From Chersky-840 sp963810195 (GTDB lineage Bacteria; Actinomycetota; Acidimicrobiia; Acidimicrobiales; UBA8190): DNA of 64,000 nt. The stretch is from positions 62,001-126,000 of the forward strand of contig CAWEMO010000009.1 of the NCBI GenBank assembly GCA_963810195.1, read 5' to 3'. The notes under the pieces are model-generated. The model was given only the letters and a program-made list of their open reading frames with translations, searched no databases and was not told the DNA's origin. The translations under genes and the position numbers were made by a program. The first letter of the stretch is position 1; every line of letters starts with the position of its first letter. Below are positions 52,564-61,366 of this stretch, piece after piece.

Positions 52564-53541
52564 ATGAACCCCGTAGAGAGGGCGGTCCGCCGCATCGACG
52601 GGTTTCAACGACGACACACCGTTGCCTCCTTCGTGTTCGGAGTCGTCAAGAAGTTCGGCGACGATTCCGCCGGCGCCCTCGTGGCGCTCATCGCCTACTA
52701 CGGGTTTCTGTCCGTGTTCCCCCTGCTGCTCGTGCTCACGACCCTTCTCGGGCTCTTCTTCGCGCACGATGCCGCCCTGCAGCACCGCATCATCGACTCG
52801 GCCGTCGGGCAGTTCCCGATCGTCGGGAAGCAGCTCGCCGGCCCCAACGGGATCAGCTCGTTGCGAGCAGGCAGCGCGGTCGGGCTCACAGTCGGACTGA
52901 TCGGGCTGCTGTGGGGATCACTCGGTGTGAGCCAGGCGGCCCAGCGGGCGATGGCAGAGGTGTGGAACGTGCCCGGGGTCATCCGCCCCGGCTTTCTGCC
53001 CCGCCTGGGGCGCAGCGCGGAGTTCTTGGCTCTCATCGCCTTCGATGTGGTGCTGACGACATTCCTGTTGGGGCAGGCCGCGATCGGCCACGGACCGCTC
53101 TGGTCGCAGATCGTTGCCGTGGCCGTCAGCCTGGCCGTCAACATGCTGCTCTACATGCTCGGGTTCCGGATCCTCACGCCCAAGTCGATCAGGTTCGACT
53201 GCCTCATTCCCGGAGCGCTCCTGGCGGGGCTGGGGTGGACGGTCCTGCAGTATGCGGGCACGCTCCTGGTCGGCCACACCCTCCGGCACGCCAACGAGAC
53301 CTACGGCTACTTCGGCAGCGTCCTGGGCCTGATCTCGTTCCTGTACCTGGCGGCGGAGCTCACCGTCTACTCGGCGGAGGTGAACGTGGTCCTGAAGAGG
53401 AAGCTGTACCCGCGCAGCATCGTGCAGCCTCCGCTCACCCCCGCCGACCGGGCCGTCCTCAGTGCGGTGGCCGAAATGGGAGAGCGCCGTACGGAACAGC
53501 GCGTCAGCGTGGAGTTCTCCCCGACACAAGGAGACGAATAA
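52564..53541 (+). CDS. YihY/BrkB-family membrane protein
   Basis: A 325-residue inner-membrane protein with six helices and the BrkB pattern: DDSAGALVALIAYYGFLSVFPLLLVLTTLLG, GSLGVSQAAQRAMAEVWNVP, FLYLAAELTVYSAEVNVVLKRK. The exact role is unknown; it was once annotated as ribonuclease BN by mistake. The ATG at 52564 is chosen over in-frame codons to 52528 on the basis of the family start. It is divergent from the LLM remnant and converges on the MFS gene. Confidence 0.9.
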   Translation: MNPVERAVRRIDGFQRRHTVASFVFGVVKKFGDDSAGALVALIAYYGFLSVFPLLLVLTTLLGLFFAHDAALQHRIIDSAVGQFPIVGKQLAGPNGISSLRAGSAVGLTVGLIGLLWGSLGVSQAAQRAMAEVWNVPGVIRPGFLPRLGRSAEFLALIAFDVVLTTFLLGQAAIGHGPLWSQIVAVAVSLAVNMLLYMLGFRILTPKSIRFDCLIPGALLAGLGWTVLQYAGTLLVGHTLRHANETYGYFGSVLGLISFLYLAAELTVYSAEVNVVLKRKLYPRSIVQPPLTPADRAVLSAVAEMGERRTEQRVSVEFSPTQGDE

Positions 53542-53631
53542 CGCGGGCGCGCTCCGTCGACTGGCGGCGTGTTCGCGTCTCCTACCGAATTCCTGACACA
53601 CCCCTGCGCAGCGCCAGGGTGCCGGCAGTCC

Positions 53632-55200
53632 TCAGGCCACCGACTCGGCGGCCTCGGCGAGCTCGAGCTCGAGCCGGGAGTCGCTGTCGACCGCTCCGGC
53701 TCGCACGGCCCGGGCTTGCACTGCCTCGGCTTCCGTCGCCGGGGCGCTCACCTGGTCACGCGACGCCCGCACGAGCGCCCCGGCGACCACTGCGGCGCCG
53801 ACGAGCAGTACCGCGCTCACGGTAAAGGCCGTCGTGTACCCGTGCACCGCCGCGCTCTGCACGGCCGCCAGGCTCTTGGCATGGCCGGCCAGATAGCTGG
53901 TGGCTGCAGTGGCCGCCACGGTGTTGAGCAGCGCGGTGCCGAGAGAGCCGCCGACCTGCTGCGTCGTGTTAACGAGCGCGCTCGCCACCCCGGCGTCCTT
54001 GGGCTCCACGCCGATCAGGGCCGTGCTGCTCAAGGGGACGAAGGCCATCCCCATGCCCAGGCTCACGAGGACCTCGGGCGGGAGGACGTGGGCCAGGTAC
54101 GAGCTGTCGGCGGTCAGCGCCGTGAACCACACCAGGCCGCCGCCGGCCAGGGCGAGCCCCGCGATCATCAGGGCGCGCGGACCGACCCGGGGCAGCAGAC
54201 GGCTGGCCACGCCGGCACCGATGATGATCCCTCCGGAGAAAGGCAGGAAGGCGAAGCCGGTCCGCAGGGCCGAGTAGTGCAGCGTGCCCTGGAAGAAGTA
54301 CGTCAGGAAGAGGAAGGTCCCCAGCATGGCGCTGCCGACGAGCAGCGACGCCAGGTACGAGCCGCCCCGGTTGCGGTCGAGGACCACACGCAGGGGGAGA
54401 AGGGGGTGCTCGGTGCGCAGCTCGACGGCGACGAACGCGGCCATGAGCAGCGCCGCGCCCGCCAGCAGGGCCAGGGTGAGAGGCGCCGCCCAACCGTGGG
54501 TGCCCGCCACGGTGAAGCCGTAGACGAGGAGGAAGAGCGCGCCGGTCACCGTCACCGCGCCCGGCAGGTCGTAGCCCCCGTTCGACTCGCCGCGGCTCTC
54601 ACGGATCACGCGGCTCGCCGCCACCGCGGCCACCAGGGCGATGGGCACGTTGATGAGCAGCGTCCAACGCCACGACGCCAGCTGCGTCAACGTCCCGCCC
54701 AGGACGAGGCCGATGGCCGCTCCCCCGCCGGCGATGGCGCCGTAGACGCCGAAGGCCCGAGCGCGCTCACGAGGCTCGGTGAAGGTCACCGTGAGCAGGG
54801 ACAGGGCCGCTGGGGCCATCACCGCGGCCAGGGCTCCCTGCAGGGCGCGGGCCCCGAACAACATGGCCGAGTTCTGGGCCAGGCCGCCCAGGGCCGAAGC
54901 CGCACCGAATCCGAGCAGCCCGATGATGAACATGCGGCGCCGGCCCAGGTAGTCGGCGATCCGACCGCCGAGCAGCAGCAGGCTTCCGAAGGCCAGGGTG
55001 TAGGCGCTCATCACCCATTGCCGGTTGGCGACGGAGATGTGCAGGGCACGCTGGGCCGACGGCAGGGCGACGATGACCACCGAGGCGTCGAGCACGATCA
55101 TGAGCTGGGCCACGGCGATGACCGCCAGGGACCAGTACCGCCTGGGGTCGGGGGCTTCGGTATGGGCTGCGGTCGTCGGCGCCGTGTCTGTCGTGGTCAT
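53632..55200 (-). CDS. MFS drug exporter, DHA2 (14-helix) family
   Basis: A 522-residue proton-driven exporter with 14 predicted helices. Motif C-like regions (APAALSLLTVTFTEPRERARAFGVYGAIAGGGAAIGLVLGG) and the start (VIAVAQLMIVLDASVVIVALPSAQRALHIS) are typical for the EmrB/QacA group. Start at ATG 55200; 49 in-frame residues upstream are noise. A C-terminal Ala/Glu-rich tail of about 40 residues follows the last helix. Divergent TetR gene with a palindrome between them suggests drug- or solvent-inducible control. Substrates unknown. Confidence 0.92.
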   Translation of the reverse strand: MTTTDTAPTTAAHTEAPDPRRYWSLAVIAVAQLMIVLDASVVIVALPSAQRALHISVANRQWVMSAYTLAFGSLLLLGGRIADYLGRRRMFIIGLLGFGAASALGGLAQNSAMLFGARALQGALAAVMAPAALSLLTVTFTEPRERARAFGVYGAIAGGGAAIGLVLGGTLTQLASWRWTLLINVPIALVAAVAASRVIRESRGESNGGYDLPGAVTVTGALFLLVYGFTVAGTHGWAAPLTLALLAGAALLMAAFVAVELRTEHPLLPLRVVLDRNRGGSYLASLLVGSAMLGTFLFLTYFFQGTLHYSALRTGFAFLPFSGGIIIGAGVASRLLPRVGPRALMIAGLALAGGGLVWFTALTADSSYLAHVLPPEVLVSLGMGMAFVPLSSTALIGVEPKDAGVASALVNTTQQVGGSLGTALLNTVAATAATSYLAGHAKSLAAVQSAAVHGYTTAFTVSAVLLVGAAVVAGALVRASRDQVSAPATEAEAVQARAVRAGAVDSDSRLELELAEAAESVA

Positions 55201-55323
55201 GGGGCACCCCTTTCCGTGCGGTGGCGGGCGAGAGATCCGGTCACATCCGGCCCCCGGTCCTGGCCTTTTCAGGCCCGAGGGGACTACAATCGGAGTGAAG
55301 GTTCCGGTTTCATGGGTACTATA

Positions 55324-55339
55324 CGGAACGTGCGTTCCG
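55324..55339. promoter_or_regulatory. TetR-type palindromic operator
   Basis: CGGAACG-TG-CGTTCCG, a perfect 7-bp inverted repeat with a 2-base centre, lies in the divergent region between the MFS exporter (start 55200) and the TetR gene (start 55371). It ends 31 bp before the TetR start. Size and place fit an autorepressor site that also controls the exporter. Confidence 0.7.
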
Positions 55340-55370
55340 CTTGTCAACCGGATGTTGGGGGCCCAACGTC

Positions 55371-56024
55371 ATGACCGCCAAGACACACACCGCCCCGGGC
55401 GCGAGCCCCGAGGCGCCCGAGGTCGAGAGCGAAGCCGTGGACCCCGAACGTGGCGGGTGCCGGCCCATGCGGGCTGATGCCGTCAAGAACCGTCAGCGCA
55501 TCCTCGACGCGGCCGAGGCCATCTTCGCCACCGAGGGCCTGTCGGTCCCCATCGACACCGTGGCCGAGCGGGCGGGGGTCGGCGTGGGGACCCTGTACCG
55601 CCACTTCCCCACCAAAGAGGCGTTGTTCGAAGCCATCGTCACGGCCCGTCTCGAGTCCCTCCTCGAGCTCGCCAAGGCACACGCCGGCGCCACCGATCCG
55701 GGGGGCGCGCTCTTCGCCTTCCTCGGCGAATTCGCCCAACAGGCGTCGGCGAAGCACGACCTCTTCGACGCGTTGAGCTCGGCGGGCATCGACATCAAGT
55801 CGAGCTGTGCGGAGATGGTCGACGAGATGAAGCGGTGCATCGACGTGCTCCTGCAGCGGGCCGTGTCGGCGCACTGCGTTCGCAACGACGTGTCGACCGA
55901 CGAGATGATCGGTCTCGTCGTCGGGGTCTGCCAGGGCGGAGGCCACTCCGGATACGACGACGCCACCGTGCAACGCATGGTGGGCATCGTGTGCGACGGG
56001 TTGCGACCCCCCGTCAAGACCTAG
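55371..56024 (+). CDS. TetR/AcrR-family repressor of the MFS exporter
   Basis: A 217-residue regulator. After a Pro/Glu-rich N-terminus of about 32 residues comes the helix-turn-helix domain: MRADAVKNRQRILDAAEAIFATEGLSVPIDTVAERAGVGVGTLYRHFPTKEALFEAIV. The ligand domain (LFDALSSAGIDIKSSCAEMVDEMKRCIDVLLQRAV, GLVVGVCQGGGHSGYDDATVQRMVGIVCDGLR) resembles SbtR-like types. ATG 55371 is chosen; an in-frame upstream start exists at 55341. The palindrome at 55324-55339 is probably its operator. Confidence 0.92.
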   Translation: MTAKTHTAPGASPEAPEVESEAVDPERGGCRPMRADAVKNRQRILDAAEAIFATEGLSVPIDTVAERAGVGVGTLYRHFPTKEALFEAIVTARLESLLELAKAHAGATDPGGALFAFLGEFAQQASAKHDLFDALSSAGIDIKSSCAEMVDEMKRCIDVLLQRAVSAHCVRNDVSTDEMIGLVVGVCQGGGHSGYDDATVQRMVGIVCDGLRPPVKT

Positions 56025-56073
56025 GCGGCGCAAGCAGGCGACGGGCCCGCTTCGGCTGGGCCATGATGCGGCC

Positions 56074-56907
56074 ATGCCAGAAGCGCAACTGCCCGGGGTC
56101 AGAATCGCCTACGACGTGTTCGGGCCCGACACCGGTGAGCCCGTGGTGCTCGTGTGCGGCCTCAGCCAGCCCGCCTTGGCCTGGCACTTCGCCACGGTCC
56201 CGGCGCTCACCGAGGCCGGGTACCGGGTCGTGACTTTCGACAATCGGGGTGTGGCCCCGTCGTCGGCCCCTCCTGCCCCGTACAGCGTCGACGAGATGGT
56301 GGACGACACCGTCGGCCTGCTCGACCACATCGGGCTGGAGGCGGTGCACATCGTCGGCTACTCCATGGGCGGATGGATCGCCGAGACGCTCGCCTACCGT
56401 CGTCCCGAGCGGGTGCGGTCCGCCGTCTTCATCGGCAGCTGCAACGTCGGGACGTCGTGGGAGAAGGCCATCACCACCGTGGAGCGCGACATGGCTCGAC
56501 TCGACAACGAGCTGCCCCTGTGGTTCAACGCTGTGGAGACGATGCGGTACCTGCCCAACCACGAATTGCAGCAGGACGACGTCGTCGACCAGTGGCTCGA
56601 GATGATCGGCGACCTCGAGCCGTGGCCCAACCCGGGCCGGCTCGGCCAGTACGAGGCGGCCCTCGCCTGGTCGCTCGACGTCGAGCGGATCCGGCGGTGG
56701 CCGGAGCTGGCGAGACCGTGCCTGGTGCTGTCCTTCGAGCACGACGTGGACTCCCCGCCGGCGCGGGCGCGCCAAGCGGCGGACGCCATCCCCGGGGCCC
56801 GGTTCGTCGAACTGGCCGGAGCGAGCCATCTCGGCGTGTTCACGCACGGCGACGCGGTGGCGCGCACGATCCTGAGCTTTTTGGCCGAATCCCCCCCGGC
56901 GGGTTGA
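56074..56907 (+). CDS. Alpha/beta hydrolase
   Basis: A 277-residue hydrolase. VVLVCGLSQPALAWHF is the oxyanion strand, HIVGYSMGGWIAETLAYRRPERV the nucleophile elbow (S), SFEHDVDSPP the acid, and GASHLGVFTHGD the His. The C-terminal order is like 3-oxoadipate enol-lactonase and related small hydrolases. It lies 49 bp downstream of the TetR gene in the same direction, so it may be part of the efflux locus, possibly modifying the exporter substrate. Converges on the hemerythrin gene, whose stop is 6 bp away. Confidence 0.9.
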   Translation: MPEAQLPGVRIAYDVFGPDTGEPVVLVCGLSQPALAWHFATVPALTEAGYRVVTFDNRGVAPSSAPPAPYSVDEMVDDTVGLLDHIGLEAVHIVGYSMGGWIAETLAYRRPERVRSAVFIGSCNVGTSWEKAITTVERDMARLDNELPLWFNAVETMRYLPNHELQQDDVVDQWLEMIGDLEPWPNPGRLGQYEAALAWSLDVERIRRWPELARPCLVLSFEHDVDSPPARARQAADAIPGARFVELAGASHLGVFTHGDAVARTILSFLAESPPAG

Positions 56908-56913
56908 CCCGCG

Positions 56914-57579
56914 CTACCCCAGGGGGGCGCCCACCGCAGCGATCAGGTTCTTGTAGGCCTGCTCCCCCATGGTGCTCCACATCTCCACCGCCGGTGGCGG
57001 CATGGTGGCGAGCATCTCGTCGCGCTGGGTCTGGGTCATGCGCTCGCGGATGAGACCGAGCACCAGCCAGATCTTGTCGCCGCTGAAACTGCCCATGGCG
57101 TGACCGGGAAGGGCCGCCCACTCCTCGATCGAAAGATGCTCGGCACACAACGGCAGCACCCGGCGCTCCTCCTCACCGAGGTGCTCCTCGAGCCGTCCCG
57201 CCAGCTCGCCCAGTGCCGAGGCCGCGTCCGCCTGGGCGGCGGACTCCCCACCGGCCCACGCCGAGAGCGAGCCCGCCGACCGTTGCACGAGCGCGACCAC
57301 ATCCGCGTGTTGCGCCGCCATGAGGTCCAACAGCTCGAGCTGCTCGGGGCACCGCTCGCGCAGCCGCGGGAAGATCAGCTGCTCCTCTCCGTCGTGGTGC
57401 ACGTGGAGGAAGTCGAGCACGTTGTCATAGAGGTTCGTGATCAGCTCGACGCGCTCGGTGTCCGAGGCGGACACGCCGTCGACGAGCTGGGGAGCACTTC
57501 CGAGCGAGTCCCGCAGCGCCTGGTGCACGGCGAACATCTCCGTGACGTCGGGACGGGGGGCGTCGTGTGCGGTTGTCAT
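56914..57579 (-). CDS. Hemerythrin HHE-domain protein
   Basis: A 221-residue protein with the hemerythrin ligand pattern: MFAVHQALRD (His), VLDFLHVHHDGEEQLIFPRL (H-x3-E type helix), MAAQHADVVALV (His) and LEEHLGEEERRVLPLC (H-x3-E). It probably binds a diiron centre and responds to oxygen, NO or oxidants. The C-terminal extension (GHAMGSFSGDKIWLVLGLIRERMTQTQRDEMLATMPPP) is common in actinobacterial members. The upstream region to the next gene is 493 bp long. Confidence 0.9.
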   Translation of the reverse strand: MTTAHDAPRPDVTEMFAVHQALRDSLGSAPQLVDGVSASDTERVELITNLYDNVLDFLHVHHDGEEQLIFPRLRERCPEQLELLDLMAAQHADVVALVQRSAGSLSAWAGGESAAQADAASALGELAGRLEEHLGEEERRVLPLCAEHLSIEEWAALPGHAMGSFSGDKIWLVLGLIRERMTQTQRDEMLATMPPPAVEMWSTMGEQAYKNLIAAVGAPLG

Positions 57580-58072
57580 GGCAGCTCCATCCGTTGCAGC
57601 TCAGGTCCGTCGCCGGGCAACTCTAGGAAATCGGAGCCGGCCGTGCCCAGCCCGCCGTGCCCAGCCCGCCGTGCCCAGCCCGCCGTGCCCAGCCCGCCGG
57701 CGCCGGCCCACTACCCCATCACGCCGCGGCCCGGGAGGGAAGAGGATGGTCGGCAGTGCGCCGGGCGCTCCGCCCGGCGACGGCTCGGCCTTCGACGGTA
57801 ACGCCGCGTAGTAGTCCGGGCGGCCTTGCCCAGCCGCCTCGTCGACGCTGTGCCCGGTGGGCTCGACGCGCCGCCTGTTCGACACCGGGCTGAGGCCCCC
57901 ATGCACGGGCACGGCGGTGTCACAGCGGGCTGACACGCGCCTCGGCGCCATGGGGGGGCCCGGAGGGTCCGGTGGGTGGCCGGGCCCGAAGGGCGAAATC
58001 CGCCCCGTGAACTGCAAAGACGTGCAACGGGTCAAGGACGGGGCCTCGCCTGTCGAAAACTTTCCGGAGCCC
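57580..58072. other. Long intergenic region with a tandem repeat
   Basis: No supported gene lies in these 493 bp between the divergent hemerythrin and GGDEF genes. It contains the 14-bp repeat at 57641-57696 and G/C-rich inverted arms near 57957-57995. In-frame readings from the GGDEF gene extend upstream (to 57857) without any family-like sequence. A segment GTGAACTGCAAAGAC near 58006-58020 is briefly reminiscent of a riboswitch core, but pairing partners could not be found. Confidence 0.5.
57641..57696. repeat. 14-bp tandem repeat, four copies
   Basis: The unit CCGTGCCCAGCCCG occurs four times without interruption (starts 57641, 57655, 57669 and 57683), all identical. It is about 60-115 bp upstream of the hemerythrin start. 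Possible protein-binding array or slipped-strand repeat; copy number may vary between strains. Confidence 0.9.
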
Positions 58073-60025
58073 ATGGCAACGACACCCCAGAACCAGTCCG
58101 GTGGCGGCACCCGGCCAACCGCAGGCGAGGCGAGATCCGGTGCGGAGCTCGAGGAGGAGCAACGCGCTTCGGGTGCCAAGTCATTCCGGCACCCCGGGGT
58201 CCGGCTGCTGCTCACCCTGGTGGTCCTGCTGCCGATGCTCGCCACGGGGATCCTCATCGTCTCGTCCGCCGTCTCGGCGCTGAGGTTCCGCCAGAACGCC
58301 GAGGTGGTGGCCAAGGAAGCCACCGACCTGCAGGTCGTCGCCTCGGCCCGGGCCCAGATGAACTCGCTCGAGGTCCCGCTGTCCGCGGTGTCCTACGCGG
58401 CGCAGATCGGCATCGGCGAGCCCGAGCTCGACACGCTGCTGCACCCGGCGGTCCCCTACAGCCAGCAGCTGCAGCAGGCCACCGCCAACATCGCCGACTT
58501 CCCGACGTTCTCGTCCACACCCACGCTGCGGGCCGACGTCCTCGAACTGCAGGCGATGATCCCCCGCGTGGCCGCGAAGTCGGTGTCGTTCACCGACGTG
58601 CACAACTTCCTCGACAAGATGGCGACCGACATCGACCAGGTCTGGTACGGCGACTACAACCGCCTGCAGGCCGACATCGCCACGTGGCAACCGCCGGGAT
58701 CGTTCGAAGTGCACGCGTCGGCACTGCGCCAGACCTACCAGGCCTTCCTGGCCGGAGGCCAAGAGATCGAGGGCGCCATCTTCGTCCTCGAGGGCATTGG
58801 TCCGGCCGACTCCAAGCAGGTGCTCATCCAGGCCGCCGGCGACTTCAAGGCCGCTACCGGGGAGTTCGCCGGGCAGCTCAGCCCCAACGCCGAGCAGGCG
58901 TGGCGCCACCTGCAGACCGATCCGTCGGACCGGGCCTTCGCGGCCACCATCCAACAGGGGGTCTCGGTCGCCGTCAACGCCACCGCGCCACCGTTCGTCG
59001 GCAACACGACGTTCGCGGGCACGTCCATGACGCCGGGGATCCACTACCTCACCGACCTCGACAAGCTCGTGACGTCTGCGTCCCAGGACCTCCACAACAC
59101 GGCACTGGCACAGGCCTCGGCCGCCTCGGGCCGGCTCTTCGGCGAGATCGTCTTCCTCGCCCTGCTGGCGCTGGTGTGCCTGGGTGGCGTCGTGGTCGGC
59201 GGCCGGGTGCTCACCCGGCCGCTCAAGAAGCTGGCCGCCGCGGCCCAGCAGGTCCACAGCGGGGACTTCGACCTGGCCCGGCTGCCCGACTCCGGCCCCC
59301 GCGAGGTCGTCACCACCACTGAAGCGTTCAACGACATGGCCTCCACGCTGCGAGCGGTCGAGGCCAAGGCCGTGGCGCTCGCGGCCGAGGACCTCTCCGA
59401 CCCCGAACTGCTCACCCCGCTTCCCGGCCGGACCGGGCACGCCCTGCAGGCCTCGGTCGACACGCTCGCCATCCGGATCCGCGAGCGCGAGCTGCAGCGC
59501 CAGCTCCTGCACGAGGCGGCCACCCATGACGCGCTCACGGGGTTGCTCAACCGCGCCGCGATCTTCGACTTCCTCACCCACGACGTGAGCCGGCGCCGGG
59601 GAGCGGGCGAGACCGTGGCCGTGCTCTTCATCGACCTCGACGGGCTCAAGCCGTTGAACGACACCTACGGGCACGAGGTGGGCGACACCGCCATCCTCGC
59701 CACCGCCATGGCCCTGATGCAGGCCACCTACGAGTGCGACGTGGTGGGACGCCTCGGCGGCGACGAGTTCCTGGTCGTGTTGTGCCACGACCACAGCTGC
59801 AGCGGCGACACCGTGGTGGAGCGCATCCGCGACAGCGTGGCGCAGTGCCGGATCCCCGTGCAGGACGTGCTCGTGCCCCTGGAGGCGAGCGTGGGTGTGG
59901 CGTTGGCGCAGTGCGACACCGACACCGACCCCATGCTGCTCGTGCGTCAGGCCGACGAGGCGATGTACGAGGCCAAGAAGACCGCCCGCGCCATCCGGGA
60001 CCGCTTCACCGCCGCCAACAGCTGA
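58073..60025 (+). CDS. Membrane-bound sensor diguanylate cyclase (two helices, HAMP-like, GGDEF)
   Basis: A 650-residue protein. A disordered 35-residue N-terminus is followed by helix 1 (LLLTLVVLLPMLATGILIV), an extracellular helical sensor of about 290 residues that resembles nitrate/nitrite-sensing (NIT-like) bundles, helix 2 (LFGEIVFLALLALVCLGGVVVGG), a HAMP-like segment (RPLKKLAAAAQQVHSGDFDLARL) and GGDEF (DALTGLLNRAAIF, LFIDLDGLKPLNDTYGHEVGDT, LGGDEFLVVL). The active site is intact. ATG 58073 is chosen from several. Probably makes cyclic di-GMP in response to an outside signal. Confidence 0.9.
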   Translation: MATTPQNQSGGGTRPTAGEARSGAELEEEQRASGAKSFRHPGVRLLLTLVVLLPMLATGILIVSSAVSALRFRQNAEVVAKEATDLQVVASARAQMNSLEVPLSAVSYAAQIGIGEPELDTLLHPAVPYSQQLQQATANIADFPTFSSTPTLRADVLELQAMIPRVAAKSVSFTDVHNFLDKMATDIDQVWYGDYNRLQADIATWQPPGSFEVHASALRQTYQAFLAGGQEIEGAIFVLEGIGPADSKQVLIQAAGDFKAATGEFAGQLSPNAEQAWRHLQTDPSDRAFAATIQQGVSVAVNATAPPFVGNTTFAGTSMTPGIHYLTDLDKLVTSASQDLHNTALAQASAASGRLFGEIVFLALLALVCLGGVVVGGRVLTRPLKKLAAAAQQVHSGDFDLARLPDSGPREVVTTTEAFNDMASTLRAVEAKAVALAAEDLSDPELLTPLPGRTGHALQASVDTLAIRIRERELQRQLLHEAATHDALTGLLNRAAIFDFLTHDVSRRRGAGETVAVLFIDLDGLKPLNDTYGHEVGDTAILATAMALMQATYECDVVGRLGGDEFLVVLCHDHSCSGDTVVERIRDSVAQCRIPVQDVLVPLEASVGVALAQCDTDTDPMLLVRQADEAMYEAKKTARAIRDRFTAANS

Positions 60026-60035
60026 CCCCAGTCGC

Positions 60036-60800
60036 TCACGGATGCCAGCAGGTGTCGGCGAGCCCGCGGCGCGGGTCTTGCACCTCGATCCCTTCGAAGT
60101 CGGCCAGGGTGCTGATGCGGAACTGGTCGTCGCGCGCCGTGGCCTGCTCCATTTGGCGCCGGCGCGCCTCGTAGTAGCGCCTCCGGTCGTAGCCGTCGCC
60201 TTCCGGGGCGTAGCTGGCCACCAGGACGCGCCGCGAGGTCGCGCTCTGGTTGGCCTCGCTGTAGTGCGGGGTGAGCCCTCCGATGCACAAGGCGTCACCG
60301 GGGGCCAGCTCGACCGGTTCCCACGACAGTGACGCCACCACCGCCGGGTCGAGGACCCCCCGCCCGTCGGTCGGGAGCAGCTCTTGCACCCCGAGGGCGA
60401 CCCAGACACATCCGGAGGTCGTGGTGCACTCGTCCACGGCGACCAGGATCGAGAGCACGCGCGACGCGCCCGGATAGGCCGCCAGGTCCTGGTGGGGGCT
60501 GAAGCCGGCGCCACCGGGCTGCTTGTAGTTGATCTTGTCCTTGAAGTCGACCACACGCCCGCCGAGCTCGGACGCCGCCAGCCCCGCCAGCACCCCGCGG
60601 GCGAGCCCGGCGATGCCGGAATGGCACGCCGAGACGTTCTCGGTCCGGCAGATGGTGTCCCCCGCCGGCGTGCGCTCGGCGTACTGGCCCCAGCGGTGGC
60701 TCCCCGCCGGCCACGCTTGGACCACACCGGTCCAGGCCCGCAGGGCCTCGAGGTCGGGGCCGGCGACGACGCCCCGACGGATGGGCAGGGTCTCGCTCAC
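60036..60800 (-). CDS. PhnY/TmpA-like Fe(II)/2-oxoglutarate dioxygenase of a putative phosphonate operon
   Basis: A 254-residue PhyH-superfamily enzyme from GTG 60800. The iron triad is visible: SPHQDLAAYPG (H-x-D) and LTPHYSEANQSATSRRVLV (distal His and the 2-oxoglutarate Arg). Family members PhnY and TmpA hydroxylate the carbon next to phosphorus in 2-aminoethylphosphonate or its trimethyl form. It overlaps the preceding PhnZ-like gene by four bases (GTGA). Converges on the GGDEF gene, 10 bp from its stop. Substrate identity is inferred from the partner enzyme and the hydrolase gene. Confidence 0.78.
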   Translation of the reverse strand: MSETLPIRRGVVAGPDLEALRAWTGVVQAWPAGSHRWGQYAERTPAGDTICRTENVSACHSGIAGLARGVLAGLAASELGGRVVDFKDKINYKQPGGAGFSPHQDLAAYPGASRVLSILVAVDECTTTSGCVWVALGVQELLPTDGRGVLDPAVVASLSWEPVELAPGDALCIGGLTPHYSEANQSATSRRVLVASYAPEGDGYDRRRYYEARRRQMEQATARDDQFRISTLADFEGIEVQDPRRGLADTCWHP

Positions 60801-61366
60801 CCCGGCACCTCCCGGCGCCCCGGCGCGCCCCGGCGCGTCTGCTCGTCGCGGCGCGCCGCCACGTCCGCGAGCACCGGCACCCAGTGCGCCAGGGGCGGGA
60901 CCCGGCGACCCGGCACCTTGGCGGCGTCGTCGGCGCGGCGCAGCTCGACGGCGTCGGCGGCGTGGGGCCCCGACAAGAACGACGCCATCTCGTCGGGAGA
61001 GAGCGGACCGCCCTGGACGCCGAGGGTACGCGTGCTCACCGAGGAGAGCCGCGCCCGGTACGAGGCGTCGGTCGTGACGAGATAGCGCTTGGCGGGGACA
61101 TGACCCTCGACCAGGCCGGCCACCCGGTCCCCGAGGAGGGTGCGCACGCGCTGCGCACCGAGCACGCCGTGGCGGTCGTCGGGCCCGTAGCGGTGCCCGA
61201 TGTCGTGGACCAGCCCCGCCAGCTGCAGCTCCGGGTCGGCAGGACGGACCCGGGCCAGTTCGAAGGCGCACTGCAGGCCATGGTCGAGCTCGCTCAGCCC
61301 CTCGGTGTCCTCCGACAGCTCCGACGCCATCGACTCCAGCACTTCGAGCAGCTCGGGGAGCGTCAC
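60797..61366 (-). CDS. PhnZ/TmpB-like HD-domain mixed-valent diiron oxygenase
   Basis: A 189-residue HD-domain protein. PhnZ-type ligands are all in place in order: Glu then His in EGLSELDHGLQCAF, the HD pair in LAGLVHDIGH, His in DDRHGVLGAQRV, His and the substrate Lys in LVEGHVPAKRYLV, and the late Asp in VELRRADDAAK. The segment ASYRARLSSVSTRTLGVQGGPLSPDE closely follows PhnZ. These enzymes split the C-P bond of 1-hydroxyphosphonates with O2, releasing phosphate. The Tyr found in PhnZ three residues before the Glu is Glu here. Start GTG 61366 overlaps the hydrolase stop; its own stop overlaps the dioxygenase start. Confidence 0.85.
   Translation of the reverse strand: MTLPELLEVLESMASELSEDTEGLSELDHGLQCAFELARVRPADPELQLAGLVHDIGHRYGPDDRHGVLGAQRVRTLLGDRVAGLVEGHVPAKRYLVTTDASYRARLSSVSTRTLGVQGGPLSPDEMASFLSGPHAADAVELRRADDAAKVPGRRVPPLAHWVPVLADVAARRDEQTRRGAPGRREVPG

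Noticed and set aside
52386..52595. A 69-codon minus-strand frame (acidic, His-rich) between the LLM remnant and BrkB
   Set aside because: It overlaps the 5' end of the BrkB gene and the LLM remnant, and has no family resemblance or ribosome site.
53569..55374. A 601-codon plus-strand frame opposite the MFS exporter
   Set aside because: Composition is Arg/Gly/His/Gln-rich with no domain, and the minus-strand exporter is certain.
56899..56912. A short inverted repeat (GCGGGT-TG-ACCCGC) at the hydrolase stop as terminator
   Set aside because: The loop of two bases is too small for a stable hairpin.
57990..58072. Possible cyclic di-GMP (GEMM-type) riboswitch before the GGDEF gene, because of GCAAAG and GGGTC elements
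   Set aside because: The flanking helices and tetraloop-receptor partners could not be found; a covariance-model search would be needed to revive it.
58181..60727. An 848-codon minus-strand frame opposite the GGDEF gene
   Set aside because: Antisense shadow of a well supported GGDEF protein; the only family-like part (60036-60800) lies in another frame.
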